Notes: generated by a model not told the origin, from the letters alone. A DNA stretch of 28,445 nucleotides from UBA3774 sp045600025 (GCA_045600025.1 JAZRXC010000040.1:1-28445); one strand, 5' to 3'; positions 1 to 8,155 are shown, numbered from the stretch's first letter. Made by a program: numbers and translations.

Positions 1-63
1 CGCCTCTTGCAGTTCATGTAGATGGTGAAGTTCTGGGGAAATTCTCTGATCTTGAGTTCAGGG
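1..63. other. Window edge, no supportable gene
   Basis: These 63 bases follow the CPBP stop codon on the minus strand. One minus-strand frame stays open to the window edge and contains an ATG near base 17, but there is no convincing ribosome binding site. No terminator hairpin is visible, so the VanW-CPBP transcript may continue past the edge. Confidence 0.3.
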
Positions 64-969
64 TTATTCCTGCTGCGGCTCTTCTGCTGGAATAAGCACC
101 TTCGCCGCTCCTTTTCTGTAAATAAAATCCAATAAAAACAATGTCGCAACTGCCATGACCACGATGTATAACCACATCGCGAAAGTGTCTTCGAGTATTC
201 CGAAAAAACCGTTTGTTTCTGTTGCAACAATAGAAAACAGATTTGCTCCGCAGTGCAAAAGTATCGGAGCCAGGATGTTCTGCGTTTTTTCGTATACCAG
301 TGCGAGAACGCATCCCAGCAAAAACGCATATACTCCCTGAGCAATATTTCCATGATACATAGCAAATATCAATGCCGACATAATCATTGAGGGAATAAAT
401 GATATCTGATATCTCATGCGATGATAAAGAAGTCCGCGAAATACCAGTTCTTCCGCTGCCGGGGCTAAAAGCCCTACAGCTATTATCTGCACCAATACAC
501 TTTCCTGATATATCTGCTCTCCGACCTGTTCGATTTCATCGACAAAAGTTTCCGCAAGTCCGGACAAACTGATGATAACATTGCCCGTTGCACCGGCAGT
601 AATTCCGAGAACAAAGGCCGCGACAAAAATCCACACAGGAACCGTATCATATGTTATATGACAATGCGCGCGATATTCATCACGCACATCTTTTTTCATA
701 AACAAAATCATAATGGGGATTGAGATAATGGATGCAGCCATAGATATCCAAATGGACTGTGCAAGATACTCTTCCATGGCGACCTCGGTGATTACATCCG
801 TCATGCCTTTAAAGTCGAGCCCTTGAAGCTGATCGGCCGAAATACCGGAAAATGCTATCGCGGAGCAAATAAACATCGCAATAAAGGATACCACAAGTGT
901 TATCAGAAAGTGAGCGCCGATAGGATATAGAAGTTGCCATGCATTGTGCCAGAAATTATCGGATTTCAT
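64..969 (-). CDS. CPBP family intramembrane metalloprotease
   Basis: This is a polytopic membrane protein of 301 residues with about eight hydrophobic segments. The three CPBP/Rce1 signatures are all present: EELVFRGLLYHRM (glutamate pair and arginine), FAMYH (second-motif histidine) and HCGAN (third-motif histidine and asparagine). The family comprises glutamate-type intramembrane proteases; bacterial members are linked to bacteriocin maturation, immunity or unknown envelope roles, so the substrate cannot be named. The start ATG is preceded by AAGAGGACC at good spacing. The gene begins 14 bases after the VanW stop on the same strand, so the two are very likely cotranscribed. All catalytic motifs are intact and nothing looks truncated. 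Confidence 0.9.
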   Translation of the reverse strand: MKSDNFWHNAWQLLYPIGAHFLITLVVSFIAMFICSAIAFSGISADQLQGLDFKGMTDVITEVAMEEYLAQSIWISMAASIISIPIMILFMKKDVRDEYRAHCHITYDTVPVWIFVAAFVLGITAGATGNVIISLSGLAETFVDEIEQVGEQIYQESVLVQIIAVGLLAPAAEELVFRGLLYHRMRYQISFIPSMIMSALIFAMYHGNIAQGVYAFLLGCVLALVYEKTQNILAPILLHCGANLFSIVATETNGFFGILEDTFAMWLYIVVMAVATLFLLDFIYRKGAAKVLIPAEEPQQE

Positions 970-983
970 TACGGTCCTCTTGC

Positions 984-2405
984 TTAAAATCCCCAGTCAA
1001 ACGGGAAGTCTCCTTGTGGTTCTTCCGGAAGCGGCATCGTGCCTACATAATTGGTCTTTACGGAACCCATATAATAGTCTGAATGAAGTTTCGTTCTCTC
1101 TACTTCAACTCCGTCTATATACACGATCTTAAGCAGATACGATTTTGTCTCAGGATGGCGTGAGTCGCCTACAAATTCACTATAGGTCACATATTCCGTA
1201 GGTACTTCCACTATGATATCAGGGTGCTGTTCCATATATGTTACAACACTTTCATATACAACCTTACGATTCTCAGGACGTGTTTCTTTGCCGTATACGG
1301 TGAATTTACATACGCGGTTTACGGAAGATCCCTCAATATATATCGGATAATCCAAATTGTTGGTGAATTTCAAATCCTTAAATCCGGCGGATATAGCTGC
1401 ATCGCGGGAGGGATCAAGATAAGATATTTTCATAGAGTGAGGATTTCTTTCATCTATCTGAATCTCCGCTTCAAGCAGCGCATTGTATAGCGTTGAGGAT
1501 ACCTGACATATGCCGCCGCCGTATACATCTTCCTGCGCGCCGTCTTTGTACTGCGGAGCAAGCTTATAACCGTTCTCCGGAAGACGCGGCTTCAGTAATT
1601 CATTTACTGATGCGGATTCTCCGGGCAGTAGCACAGTACCGTTAATATTAGCAGCTCCGACTTTAACATTGGTTGCGCGATCATCTGTTCCGGTTACATC
1701 CGTCCTGCAGTATCCGAGCACATCCGTAATATACGCAAGATCCTCTTCGGTAATATGGGCTCTGGTATTCATGCCATCTGCCTGAATTGTCTTGGTATCA
1801 AACTTGCGCTCATTTATCAGCGCCATTACAGTCTCGGAGGTTTTGTCCGCATCTACTGCAATTCCGTCTACAGAAGGAATTATCGTAAATGTGTTATCCT
1901 CATGTACGAGTTGCGCATCAATGGGGCTTCCGTCCAATCCCGAAAGACTTGTTGAAAGGAATTTATGTATAGTATCAGCATCGCCGGATATGACGGTTTC
2001 AAGAGCAGTACCTTCTGCTTTTATGTCTGCAAGAGCTTTGAAGCGGCCTACCATACTTCCGTCGGATTTTCCTATGGCCATGGCCTTTTCAAATACTCCG
2101 GTTTCATCGAATTTTATTCCGAATGAGCGCCATGTTGTAGAGACTGTTTTTTCTTTAAGGGTAAATGCTACACTGCGTGAAAGCATTGCGGAATCTGCAA
2201 CGCGTACCGCATTTTCAGCCTTGTCAAGGGTCATACCGCCGACTTCTACTCCGTCGATTGTTACACCGTCATAAATAACCTGAACTTGTTTTTCTTCTTC
2301 AGGCTCTGTAAAAACGACAGGCGCATATTTAGCAGCGTATGTAACCGTCGCCGCAAATATAATTCCCGTTGATAATGCTATTGTTAACCACTTTGCTGTC
2401 TTCAT
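984..2405 (-). CDS. VanW family protein with peptidoglycan-binding-like N-terminal domains
   Basis: This is a 473-residue protein starting MKTAKWLTIAL, with an N-terminal hydrophobic segment that is a signal anchor or signal peptide, so it is probably exported. Residues ~40-240 resemble the YoaR-like putative peptidoglycan-binding repeat. The VanW core follows, marked by LLPGESASVNELL and GGGICQVSSTLYNALLEA. The last ~90 residues form a G5-like beta-rich tail. VanW takes its name from vancomycin-resistance clusters, but its biochemical role is unknown and most members are housekeeping envelope proteins. The start was chosen at base 2405 because GGGGCAG lies just upstream. An alternative upstream in-frame start at 2453 would add 16 poorly conserved residues and overlap the promoter. 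It probably heads the operon with the CPBP protease. Confidence 0.88.
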   Translation of the reverse strand: MKTAKWLTIALSTGIIFAATVTYAAKYAPVVFTEPEEEKQVQVIYDGVTIDGVEVGGMTLDKAENAVRVADSAMLSRSVAFTLKEKTVSTTWRSFGIKFDETGVFEKAMAIGKSDGSMVGRFKALADIKAEGTALETVISGDADTIHKFLSTSLSGLDGSPIDAQLVHEDNTFTIIPSVDGIAVDADKTSETVMALINERKFDTKTIQADGMNTRAHITEEDLAYITDVLGYCRTDVTGTDDRATNVKVGAANINGTVLLPGESASVNELLKPRLPENGYKLAPQYKDGAQEDVYGGGICQVSSTLYNALLEAEIQIDERNPHSMKISYLDPSRDAAISAGFKDLKFTNNLDYPIYIEGSSVNRVCKFTVYGKETRPENRKVVYESVVTYMEQHPDIIVEVPTEYVTYSEFVGDSRHPETKSYLLKIVYIDGVEVERTKLHSDYYMGSVKTNYVGTMPLPEEPQGDFPFDWGF

Positions 2406-2431
2406 AATCTGCCCCGCATAAATACAAGAAT

Positions 2432-2440
2432 ATTGTATCA
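2432..2440 (-). promoter_or_regulatory. Extended -10 promoter for VanW-CPBP operon
   Basis: On the minus strand TGATACAAT matches an extended -10 (TGnTATAAT with one mismatch). The predicted start site is near base 2425, giving a ~20-base leader that contains the GGGGCAG ribosome binding site. No good -35 is visible. The site lies just past the trxB-side terminator. Confidence 0.45.
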
Positions 2441-2460
2441 CATCTGCAAACAAAAAAATA

Positions 2461-2499
2461 GAGAAAAAGGCCCTGTGTAAAAAATTTTCACAGGGCCTT
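2461..2499 (-). terminator. Intrinsic terminator after the thioredoxin reductase gene
   Basis: The arms AAGGCCCTGTG and CACAGGGCCTT form a perfect 11-bp stem with an 11-base loop. On the minus strand the stem is followed by a T run. It lies ~20 bases past the stop of the reductase gene. A T-rich stretch on the other side could make it bidirectional, but no plus-strand gene ends here. Confidence 0.9.
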
Positions 2500-2517
2500 G
2501 GTTGATTTTTATTTTTT

Positions 2518-3420
2518 TCAGCGCAAATAATTGCAGGCTGCGATTGCGGCTATGGCTCCGTCGGCGCAGGCAGTTGCTACCTGGCGCAGCGTCTTGGTGC
2601 GGCAATCTCCTGCCACAAATACTCCGGGGGTACGGCTTAGTGCGTCTTCGCCCGCGATAAAGTATCCGGCTTTGTCAAGCTCGGCAAGATCTGCAAATGC
2701 GCCGTTATCCGGAATAAGTCCTATCGCAAGAAATACTCCGTCGCATTTTTCCACATGCTCTATGCCGTCTTCAAGATAGCGCACTCCGGTGAGCTTACCG
2801 TCTTCAGTCTCATAGCCGAGAACCTTTGTGCCTACGTGAGTCTCGATGTTTTCATGGGAAAGGACCTGCTGACGCAGCTTTTCATCAGCAGTAAAATACG
2901 GAAGGTCCTGCAGGATGGTGAGATGCCCTGCAATATCCACTAACAGATTAGCCTCGACGAAAGCAGAATTGCCGCCGCCGATCATCACCACGCGCTTACC
3001 TGCGTAAAAATCTCCGTCACATACCGCGCAGAAATGTACGCCATTACCTATCAGCTCTTCTTCTCCTTCGAATCCGAAAGTACGGTGCTTGGTACCTGTT
3101 GCGAGCACAACACTGAGACCTTCAACCGTAGTATCAGAAGCAGTGTGAACGAGGAACCTGCCCTCTTGCTGCTCAACTTTCGTGACCTCTTCGAACTGAA
3201 CATCTCCGCCCTGAGCTATTACCTGATCAAGATACAGCGTAGCAAATTCATCGCCGCTTACGCTGGCAAATCCAGGGATATTCTCTACCTTCGGAGAATT
3301 GGTAATCTGTCCGCCGAAAACGCTTTTCTCTAGTATAAGAACTTTTTTTCCGCTTCTAAGGCCATAGAGGCCGGCCGTTAATCCGGCCGGACCTCCGCCT
3401 ACGATTATAATATCGTACAT
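2518..3420 (-). CDS. trxB: Thioredoxin-reductase-like flavoprotein, atypical nucleotide site
   Basis: This 300-residue protein has an FAD-binding GGGPAG motif at residues 8-13, the redox pair CAVC at 131-134 followed by DGDF, and a second dinucleotide fold GGGNSA at 148-153. A second FAD signature, GVFVAGDC, lies near the C terminus. These are the landmarks of low-Mr thioredoxin reductases. The HRRxxFR motif that normally reads the NADPH 2'-phosphate after the second fold is absent; the stretch is LTILQDLPYFTADE. The electron donor may therefore be NADH, a flavin or ferredoxin, as in flavin/ferredoxin-type clostridial reductases (inference). The start ATG at 3420 is two bases after the nrdD stop, and its GGGAG site lies inside the end of nrdD. 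It is therefore coupled to nrdD and is a natural reductase for the redoxin domain fused there. Confidence 0.88.
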   Translation of the reverse strand: MYDIIIVGGGPAGLTAGLYGLRSGKKVLILEKSVFGGQITNSPKVENIPGFASVSGDEFATLYLDQVIAQGGDVQFEEVTKVEQQEGRFLVHTASDTTVEGLSVVLATGTKHRTFGFEGEEELIGNGVHFCAVCDGDFYAGKRVVMIGGGNSAFVEANLLVDIAGHLTILQDLPYFTADEKLRQQVLSHENIETHVGTKVLGYETEDGKLTGVRYLEDGIEHVEKCDGVFLAIGLIPDNGAFADLAELDKAGYFIAGEDALSRTPGVFVAGDCRTKTLRQVATACADGAIAAIAACNYLR

Positions 3421-3422
3421 AT

Positions 3423-5825
3423 TTATCTCCCGTGTGCCTTCATCCAATCGACTGCAGCATTGTCACCTGTGAATCTCGTTCCGTCGGGATCGATGATTGT
3501 AGGGGTCTGAGTTATCTGAAGCTCTTTTGCAAGGTCGATATTCTGTGTGCAGTTTACTTCCAAGAAATCAATTCCGGCGAGCTTGAAGCGCTGCTCAGCG
3601 CCCTTGCACTTAGGGCAATGCTCTTTGGTGTAAATGGTAGGAACTGCGTCAGCCATCTCATGCATTGCTTCTACCTTTTTATCGTCTACGGTTACATTTG
3701 CCCCCTGAGTATTTACCGTGCATTCCGGCGCGGGTCTGCCGCTTCTTTTTAAGGTGCTGGACTCGATTATGTATTCACGACGGTCGGCGTATTCCTGAGT
3801 CTTGCCGGCATTCCAGTTCTGTACGGGACGGTAATAACCGGTAATGCGGCTGTAAACCTCTGCGGGCTTTCCGCACTGAGGACAGGTGAACTGCTCTCCT
3901 GTCAGATAACCATGGTCCTTACATACTGAGTAAGTAGGGGACATGGTGTAGTAAGGAAGCTTGTAGTTCTCTGCGATCGTGCGCACGAGCTTAGCTGCTG
4001 ACTCCCAGCTCGGAAGCTTTTCGCCGAGGAATGCGTGAAATACGGTTCCTGAGGTGTAAAGCGTCTGGAGCTCGTCCTGAATATCGAGTGCATCAAAGAT
4101 ATCAGATGTGTAACCAACAGGCAGATGTGAGCTGTTTGTGTAATAAGGGGTTGCGCCTTCATTTGCGGTCTTGATATCCGGATAATGCTCTTTATCGTGC
4201 TTAGCAAGACGGTAAGATGTTGACTCTGCGGGAGTTGCCTCAAGGTTGTAGAGGTCGCCGTATTTCTCCTGATAATCGGAGAGGCGCTCACGCATATGGT
4301 TAAGTACGTCTTTTGTGAACTCCTGAGTCTTCTCATCTGTCATGTCTTTGCCGAGCCAGCATGCGTTAAGACCTACTTCGTTCATGCCTACAAGGCCGAT
4401 GGTTGAGAAGTGGTTCTCAAATGTTCCGAGATAATGCTTGGTGTAAGGATACAGGCCTTCATCAAGGAGCTTCGTGATAACGCCGCGCTTAATCTTGAGT
4501 GAGCGTGCTGCGATATCCATCATGTGGTCAAGTCTCTGATAGAACTCTTCAGGAGTCTTGGACAGATATGCAATACGAGGCATATTGATGGTTACTACGC
4601 CGATAGATCCTGTTGATTCGCCTGAGCCGAAGAATCCGCCGGACTTGCGTCGAAGCTCACGAAGGTCAAGACGCAGACGGCAGCACATTGAACGAACATC
4701 GCTGGGCTCCATATCTGAGTTGATGTAGTTTGAGAAATAAGGTGTGCCGTATTTTGCGGTCATCTCGAAGAGGAGACGGTTGTTCTCGGTGTCGCTCCAA
4801 TCGAAGTTGCTTGTGATTGAATATGTGGGGATAGGATACTGGAATCCGCGTCCGTTTGCATCGCCTTCAATCATAACTTCGAGGAATGCTTTATTTACAA
4901 GATCCATCTCCTTCTGGCAGTCCTTGTACTTGAAGTCAAGTTCTTTTCCGCCTACTATGCAGTTCTGCTCTGCAAGGTCAGCCGGTACTGTCCAGTCAAG
5001 AGTGATGTTTGAGAAAGGTGCCTGAGTACCCCAACGTGAAGGTGTATTTACGCCGTATACGAAGGACTCGATGCACTTCTTTACTTCCTCGTATGTGAGA
5101 TTGTCGGTTTTTACAAAAGGTGCAAGATATGTATCAAATGAGGAGAATGCCTGTGCTCCTGCCCACTCGTTCTGCATAATGCCCAGGAAGTTAACCATCT
5201 GATTGCAGAGGGTGCCGAGATGCTTGGCAGGTGCTGATGTAATCTTGCCGGAGATTCCGCCGAGACCGTCCTGAATGAGCTGGCGCAGTGACCATCCTGC
5301 GCAGTAGCCGGTCAGCATGGACAGGTCGTGGAGATGAAGGTCGGCATTGCGGTGTGCATTTGCGATTTCTTCATCATATATCTCTGAGAGCCAGTAGTTG
5401 GCTGTGATGGCGCCTGAGTTGGACAGGATAAGTCCGCCTACGGAATAGGTTACGGTTGAATTTTCTTTTACGCGCCAGTCTTCTACCTTTACGTAGCTGT
5501 TTACTACGTCCTTGTAATTAAGGATGGTAGAATTCATATTACGCATCTTCTCACGCTGCTTGCGGTAGAGGATGTATGCCTTAGCTACGTCTGTGTAGCC
5601 GGCCTGCTCCAGTACGTGCTCTACGCTATCCTGGATATCTTCTACGGTGATCTTGCCGTCCTTTACCTTGCCCTGGAAATCCGCGGTTACGCGCAGTGCC
5701 AGAAGCTGAAGGATGGTCTCATCGTAGCTCTTCTGGGTGGCATCAAATGCCTTAGATATGGCCGCTTCGATCTTTGTTAAGTCAAAATTTACTACTTGGC
5801 CGTCTCTTTTACTTACTTCTATCAT
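3423..5825 (-). CDS. nrdD: Anaerobic (class III) ribonucleoside-triphosphate reductase with C-terminal redoxin domain
   Basis: The 800-residue protein reduces NTPs to dNTPs by glycyl-radical chemistry in anaerobes. Residues 1-~90 are an ATP-cone. The catalytic barrel follows, with a MCCRL segment in the region of the thiyl-radical cysteine. A cysteine cluster at ~635-651 (including CPQC) fits the zinc site, and RITGYY at ~660-665 holds the probable radical glycine. After a linker, residues ~729-800 form a glutaredoxin/thioredoxin-like domain with CPKC at ~737-740 and a cis-proline-type TPT. Standard NrdD ends soon after the radical loop, so this is a fusion. Start at 5825: AAGGAG lies upstream, while the longer frame would run through the promoter. 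The activase gene nrdG is not in the window. Downstream and coupled is a thioredoxin-reductase-like gene. Confidence 0.95.
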   Translation of the reverse strand: MIEVSKRDGQVVNFDLTKIEAAISKAFDATQKSYDETILQLLALRVTADFQGKVKDGKITVEDIQDSVEHVLEQAGYTDVAKAYILYRKQREKMRNMNSTILNYKDVVNSYVKVEDWRVKENSTVTYSVGGLILSNSGAITANYWLSEIYDEEIANAHRNADLHLHDLSMLTGYCAGWSLRQLIQDGLGGISGKITSAPAKHLGTLCNQMVNFLGIMQNEWAGAQAFSSFDTYLAPFVKTDNLTYEEVKKCIESFVYGVNTPSRWGTQAPFSNITLDWTVPADLAEQNCIVGGKELDFKYKDCQKEMDLVNKAFLEVMIEGDANGRGFQYPIPTYSITSNFDWSDTENNRLLFEMTAKYGTPYFSNYINSDMEPSDVRSMCCRLRLDLRELRRKSGGFFGSGESTGSIGVVTINMPRIAYLSKTPEEFYQRLDHMMDIAARSLKIKRGVITKLLDEGLYPYTKHYLGTFENHFSTIGLVGMNEVGLNACWLGKDMTDEKTQEFTKDVLNHMRERLSDYQEKYGDLYNLEATPAESTSYRLAKHDKEHYPDIKTANEGATPYYTNSSHLPVGYTSDIFDALDIQDELQTLYTSGTVFHAFLGEKLPSWESAAKLVRTIAENYKLPYYTMSPTYSVCKDHGYLTGEQFTCPQCGKPAEVYSRITGYYRPVQNWNAGKTQEYADRREYIIESSTLKRSGRPAPECTVNTQGANVTVDDKKVEAMHEMADAVPTIYTKEHCPKCKGAEQRFKLAGIDFLEVNCTQNIDLAKELQITQTPTIIDPDGTRFTGDNAAVDWMKAHGR

Positions 5826-5844
5826 GGCTTTCTCCTTGAAAAAA

Positions 5845-5900
5845 CAACTATTAGTTGTGTATTGCCTACGTAGTCTACCACTATATATTGTGGTTGTCAA
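5845..5900 (-). promoter_or_regulatory. nrdD promoter with NrdR box between -35 and -10, possible second box
   Basis: On the minus strand TTGACA (5895-5900) and TAGACT (5872-5877) are separated by exactly 17 bases. The near-palindrome CCACTATATATTGTGG (5878-5893) fills that spacer and matches the NrdR box (acaCwATATwTwGTgt) closely. A second, weaker palindromic site, ACAACTATTAGTTGT (5844-5858), is centred ~33-34 bases away, about three helical turns, near the predicted transcript start. Paired NrdR boxes at this spacing are typical for ribonucleotide reductase genes, so repression by NrdR-dATP/ATP is likely. Confidence 0.85.
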
Positions 5901-5999
5901 TGATTTTGGCGGTTTTGTTTTGTGAAATTTTCTGCTTTATTTTTCCGGGGCAAATATGGTAATATATTGGTATATTTCTATGATTTTTTGAGGTTGTTT

Positions 6000-6482
6000 A
6001 TGAATAAAATCGGTAAATTTGAAAAAGTCAGTCGCGAGCGTTTTCTTGCAGACAGCGGATGCGAGGCTTCTGCATATGACGCAGTCACTCTTCCCACCCG
6101 TGCAACTACAGGATCCGCCGGCTACGATTTGGTTATTCCTTATGATATTACGCTTGCGCCCGGCAAAAGTGTTGTGATATACACAGGCCTTAGGGTTCGC
6201 ATCGAGGAAGGATGGATGCTTATGATCTGCCCGCGCAGCGGCCTCGGCAGAAAATACCGCACGCAGCTTGATAACACCGTAGGGATTATTGATTCCGATT
6301 ATTACTATTCTGATAACGAAGGCCACATCATGTGCCCTATGACTAATGACAGTAACTTAGGTAAAACACTGGTGCTTCACGCCGGCGACAGATTTGCCCA
6401 GGCAATTTTCCTGCCTTTCGGCATCACTGAAGATGATGAAGTTTCTACAGTAAGAAACGGTGGCTTCGGGAGTACAAAATAA
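6000..6482 (+). CDS. dut: dUTP diphosphatase (trimeric dUTPase family)
   Basis: The 160-residue protein hydrolyses dUTP to dUMP and PPi, which prevents uracil incorporation and feeds dTMP synthesis. All five dUTPase motifs are readable: I TTGSAGYDL (36-44), II PRSGLG (79-83), III VGIIDSDY (94-101) with the catalytic aspartate, IV GDRFAQ (129-134), and V GGFGSTK at the extreme C terminus. The ATG at 6000 has GAGG upstream; the open frame extends to 5922, but those residues are not dUTPase-like. It is divergent from nrdD across a ~175-base spacer, so both may respond to deoxynucleotide status. Its stop overlaps the next start (TAATG). Motif III has tyrosines where many homologues have RG, a minor variation. 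Confidence 0.93.
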   Translation: MNKIGKFEKVSRERFLADSGCEASAYDAVTLPTRATTGSAGYDLVIPYDITLAPGKSVVIYTGLRVRIEEGWMLMICPRSGLGRKYRTQLDNTVGIIDSDYYYSDNEGHIMCPMTNDSNLGKTLVLHAGDRFAQAIFLPFGITEDDEVSTVRNGGFGSTK

Positions 6483-7024
6483 TGTCTTTCTCAAATGGTA
6501 TAAAGCATTTTAAGACTATCACTCATCACCGGCATCTTGTTATGAAGTACTGTTTTAAGGCCGGTATGTATAAACAAGGGCTCATGCACGATTTGTCCAA
6601 GTATTCGCCGTCGGAGTTTTTTGTCGGTGCGAAATATTATCTCGGCACTCGTTCGCCGAATGATGCCGAGCGACGTGACATCGGGTACTCTTCTGCCTGG
6701 CTGCACCACAAGGGTCGCAACAAGCACCACTATGAGCACTGGACCGATTATATCGTCGGCTCTCCGCGCGGCACCGTCGGGCCTGTTCCGATGCCCAAAA
6801 AATACATCGCAGAAATGTTCTGCGACCGCGTAGCAGCCTGCCGCACCTACCATCGTGATGAGTATCAGCCGACCATGCCGCTTGAATACTACAACGGAGC
6901 CAAGGATCACATGCTGATTCATCCTGATACAAAAGCAGACCTTGAGATGCTCCTTAATATGTGTTTTGAAAAAGGCGAGGATACAACGCTGCAGTTTATT
7001 AAAAAGGAATATTTGAAGAAATAA
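6482..7024 (+). CDS. DUF5662 family protein
   Basis: This 180-residue soluble protein is rich in histidine. I recognise the DUF5662 pattern: HHRHLVMKYCF near the N terminus, MHDLSKYSPSEF at ~35-46, a second cluster HHKGRNKHHYEHW, and EMFCDRVAACRTY further on. The H...HD...HH arrangement resembles a metal-dependent HD-like phosphohydrolase, but that is inference from motif layout only; no function is established to my knowledge. The start codon overlaps the dut stop, so translation is probably coupled. This pairing with a house-cleaning nucleotidase suggests a nucleotide-related role. The gene ends just before a shared hairpin terminator. Confidence 0.8.
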   Translation: MSFSNGIKHFKTITHHRHLVMKYCFKAGMYKQGLMHDLSKYSPSEFFVGAKYYLGTRSPNDAERRDIGYSSAWLHHKGRNKHHYEHWTDYIVGSPRGTVGPVPMPKKYIAEMFCDRVAACRTYHRDEYQPTMPLEYYNGAKDHMLIHPDTKADLEMLLNMCFEKGEDTTLQFIKKEYLKK

Positions 7025-7026
7025 AG

Positions 7027-7060
7027 GAAAAGCCACCGCACGATAAAGCGATGGCTTTTT
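7027..7060. terminator. Bidirectional terminator between DUF5662 and the Rpn-like gene
   Basis: AAAAGCCACCGC pairs with GCGATGGCTTTT (one mismatch) around an ~8-base loop. A T run follows on the plus strand, and an A run precedes it, which becomes T on the minus strand. It sits between two convergent genes and serves both. Confidence 0.85.
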
Positions 7061-7074
7061 AAACGCAATGAAGA

Positions 7075-7854
7075 TTACTTTTCTAATAGTTTTCGGAATT
7101 CTTCTACCGGGAGGGCGGCGCGTTTTGCTGCCTCTTCAATCGTGATGAGATTGTCTTTTACGAGGCTAGTTAGAGATTCGAGTCTGCCTTCGGCTCTTGC
7201 ATCATCCAGTTTTTCTTGCAGTATCATAAAGTCCTCCTCCCACTTATGTTCATGCCTTGCATATTCAACTTCAGCTTGTAGCTGGTGTACCAGGTTATCG
7301 TCACTACCGGATAGTTCTCCGGTTCTGATATACTTCAGGAAATCTTTCATCTCTTCAGATAATCCGGTATCATCGCCTTTTGCATTAACTATCATGATTA
7401 TTGTACCATCATCAAGGCAATCTGAAAAGTCCTTATCGTTTCTGTATCTGTATGTTGATACAGCGGGCTTATATTTGCCATCTTTAATGTTTTTGCAGAT
7501 GAATATAACATAGGTTTCGTGAAGTCTTTCATATGCAACGCTCTTTCCAAGTTGCTGCAGTGCAAGCATGCTGTGATAATATCTGCTTCTTTTTCCAAGA
7601 TCTCTATCTCTACTTACCTGCATTTCAATGTTATAGATTTTATTCTCTTCATCTTCGGTGTACACATCAAAGCGTACACCACGCCTATCGAGTCTTTGAA
7701 CTACACTTTTCTGAGAATTTAAGTTCTTAAGCTTTTTGATACGCTTACCTAAAAGCAGCTCCAAAAGGCTCTTTGTAAGCTCCGGGCATTCGCCCATGAT
7801 TTTCGAAAAACACAGATCATTGGTAAAACTATACCTGGAATCCAAGTTACACAT
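7075..7854 (-). CDS. Rpn family recombination-promoting nuclease / PD-(D/E)XK transposase-like protein
   Basis: The 259-residue protein begins with the typical opening YSFTNDLCFSKIM. Residues ~55-80 carry the PD-(D/E)XK-like core GVRFDVYTED...YNIEMQ, with the aspartate and the ExQ variant of the metal-binding triad. A charged helical C-terminal tail ends in EEFRKLLEK. Rpn proteins are DNA endonucleases that promote recA-independent recombination in E. coli; in Clostridia this family is often multicopy and annotated as a transposase. The start is firm: AGAAGGAGG lies nine bases upstream of ATG. A 104-bp element that is repeated 2 kb away lies ~100 bases upstream. The gene stands alone between two terminators and appears intact. 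Confidence 0.85.
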   Translation of the reverse strand: MCNLDSRYSFTNDLCFSKIMGECPELTKSLLELLLGKRIKKLKNLNSQKSVVQRLDRRGVRFDVYTEDEENKIYNIEMQVSRDRDLGKRSRYYHSMLALQQLGKSVAYERLHETYVIFICKNIKDGKYKPAVSTYRYRNDKDFSDCLDDGTIIMIVNAKGDDTGLSEEMKDFLKYIRTGELSGSDDNLVHQLQAEVEYARHEHKWEEDFMILQEKLDDARAEGRLESLTSLVKDNLITIEEAAKRAALPVEEFRKLLEK

Positions 7855-7959
7855 ATGTGTCCTCCTTCTTCGTATTAAATTGTATTTCTACAAGGTGCAA
7901 TCGGTCCGAGTGGACTAAAGACAATCAGATTAACCGGATATGCTGTTGTAGATAGAAGG

Positions 7960-8063
7960 ATGTTAGCACATGTGAAAAATAAAATCTACAAATGTGACAA
8001 ATCGTTACAAAAATAGGGTGTAGGGCAGGCAAAACGCGCAAAAATGTGACGCTGTGATTACAT
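7960..8063. repeat. 104-bp element with inverted ends, copy 1
   Basis: This segment recurs in the same orientation at 10000-10102. The first 53 and last 24 bases are identical in the two copies, while the ~27 bases between have diverged. The ends are an imperfect inverted repeat, ATGTTAGCACA and TGTGATTACAT (9 of 11 paired). Inside lies TGTGAC-N5-GTTACA (7993-8009), a 17-base imperfect palindrome, and the perfect 8-mer CACATGTG. The copy ends ~105 bases upstream of the Rpn-like start. It could be a miniature mobile element, a regulatory cassette or a recombination site. Confidence 0.85.
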
Positions 8064-8064
8064 T

Positions 8065-8103
8065 TATTTTTCAAAAATAAAAGCCCGCTTCGTAAGGCGG
8101 ACT
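8065..8103 (-). terminator. Terminator after the 65-residue gene
   Basis: On the minus strand AGTCCGC pairs with GCGGGCT (one G-T pair) around an eight-base loop, followed by TTTTATTTTT. It ends transcription from the small gene at 8156-8353, just before repeat copy 1. Confidence 0.75.
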
Positions 8104-8155
8104 TTATCCTCGGTTCAATTCATAGTTGCTTATATTCCCAAATCCTCTGCAATGT

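Noticed and set aside
3902..4336. Minus-strand open frame inside nrdD in another frame
   Set aside because: It is an antiframe shadow with serine/threonine-rich composition, entirely inside a well-supported conserved gene.
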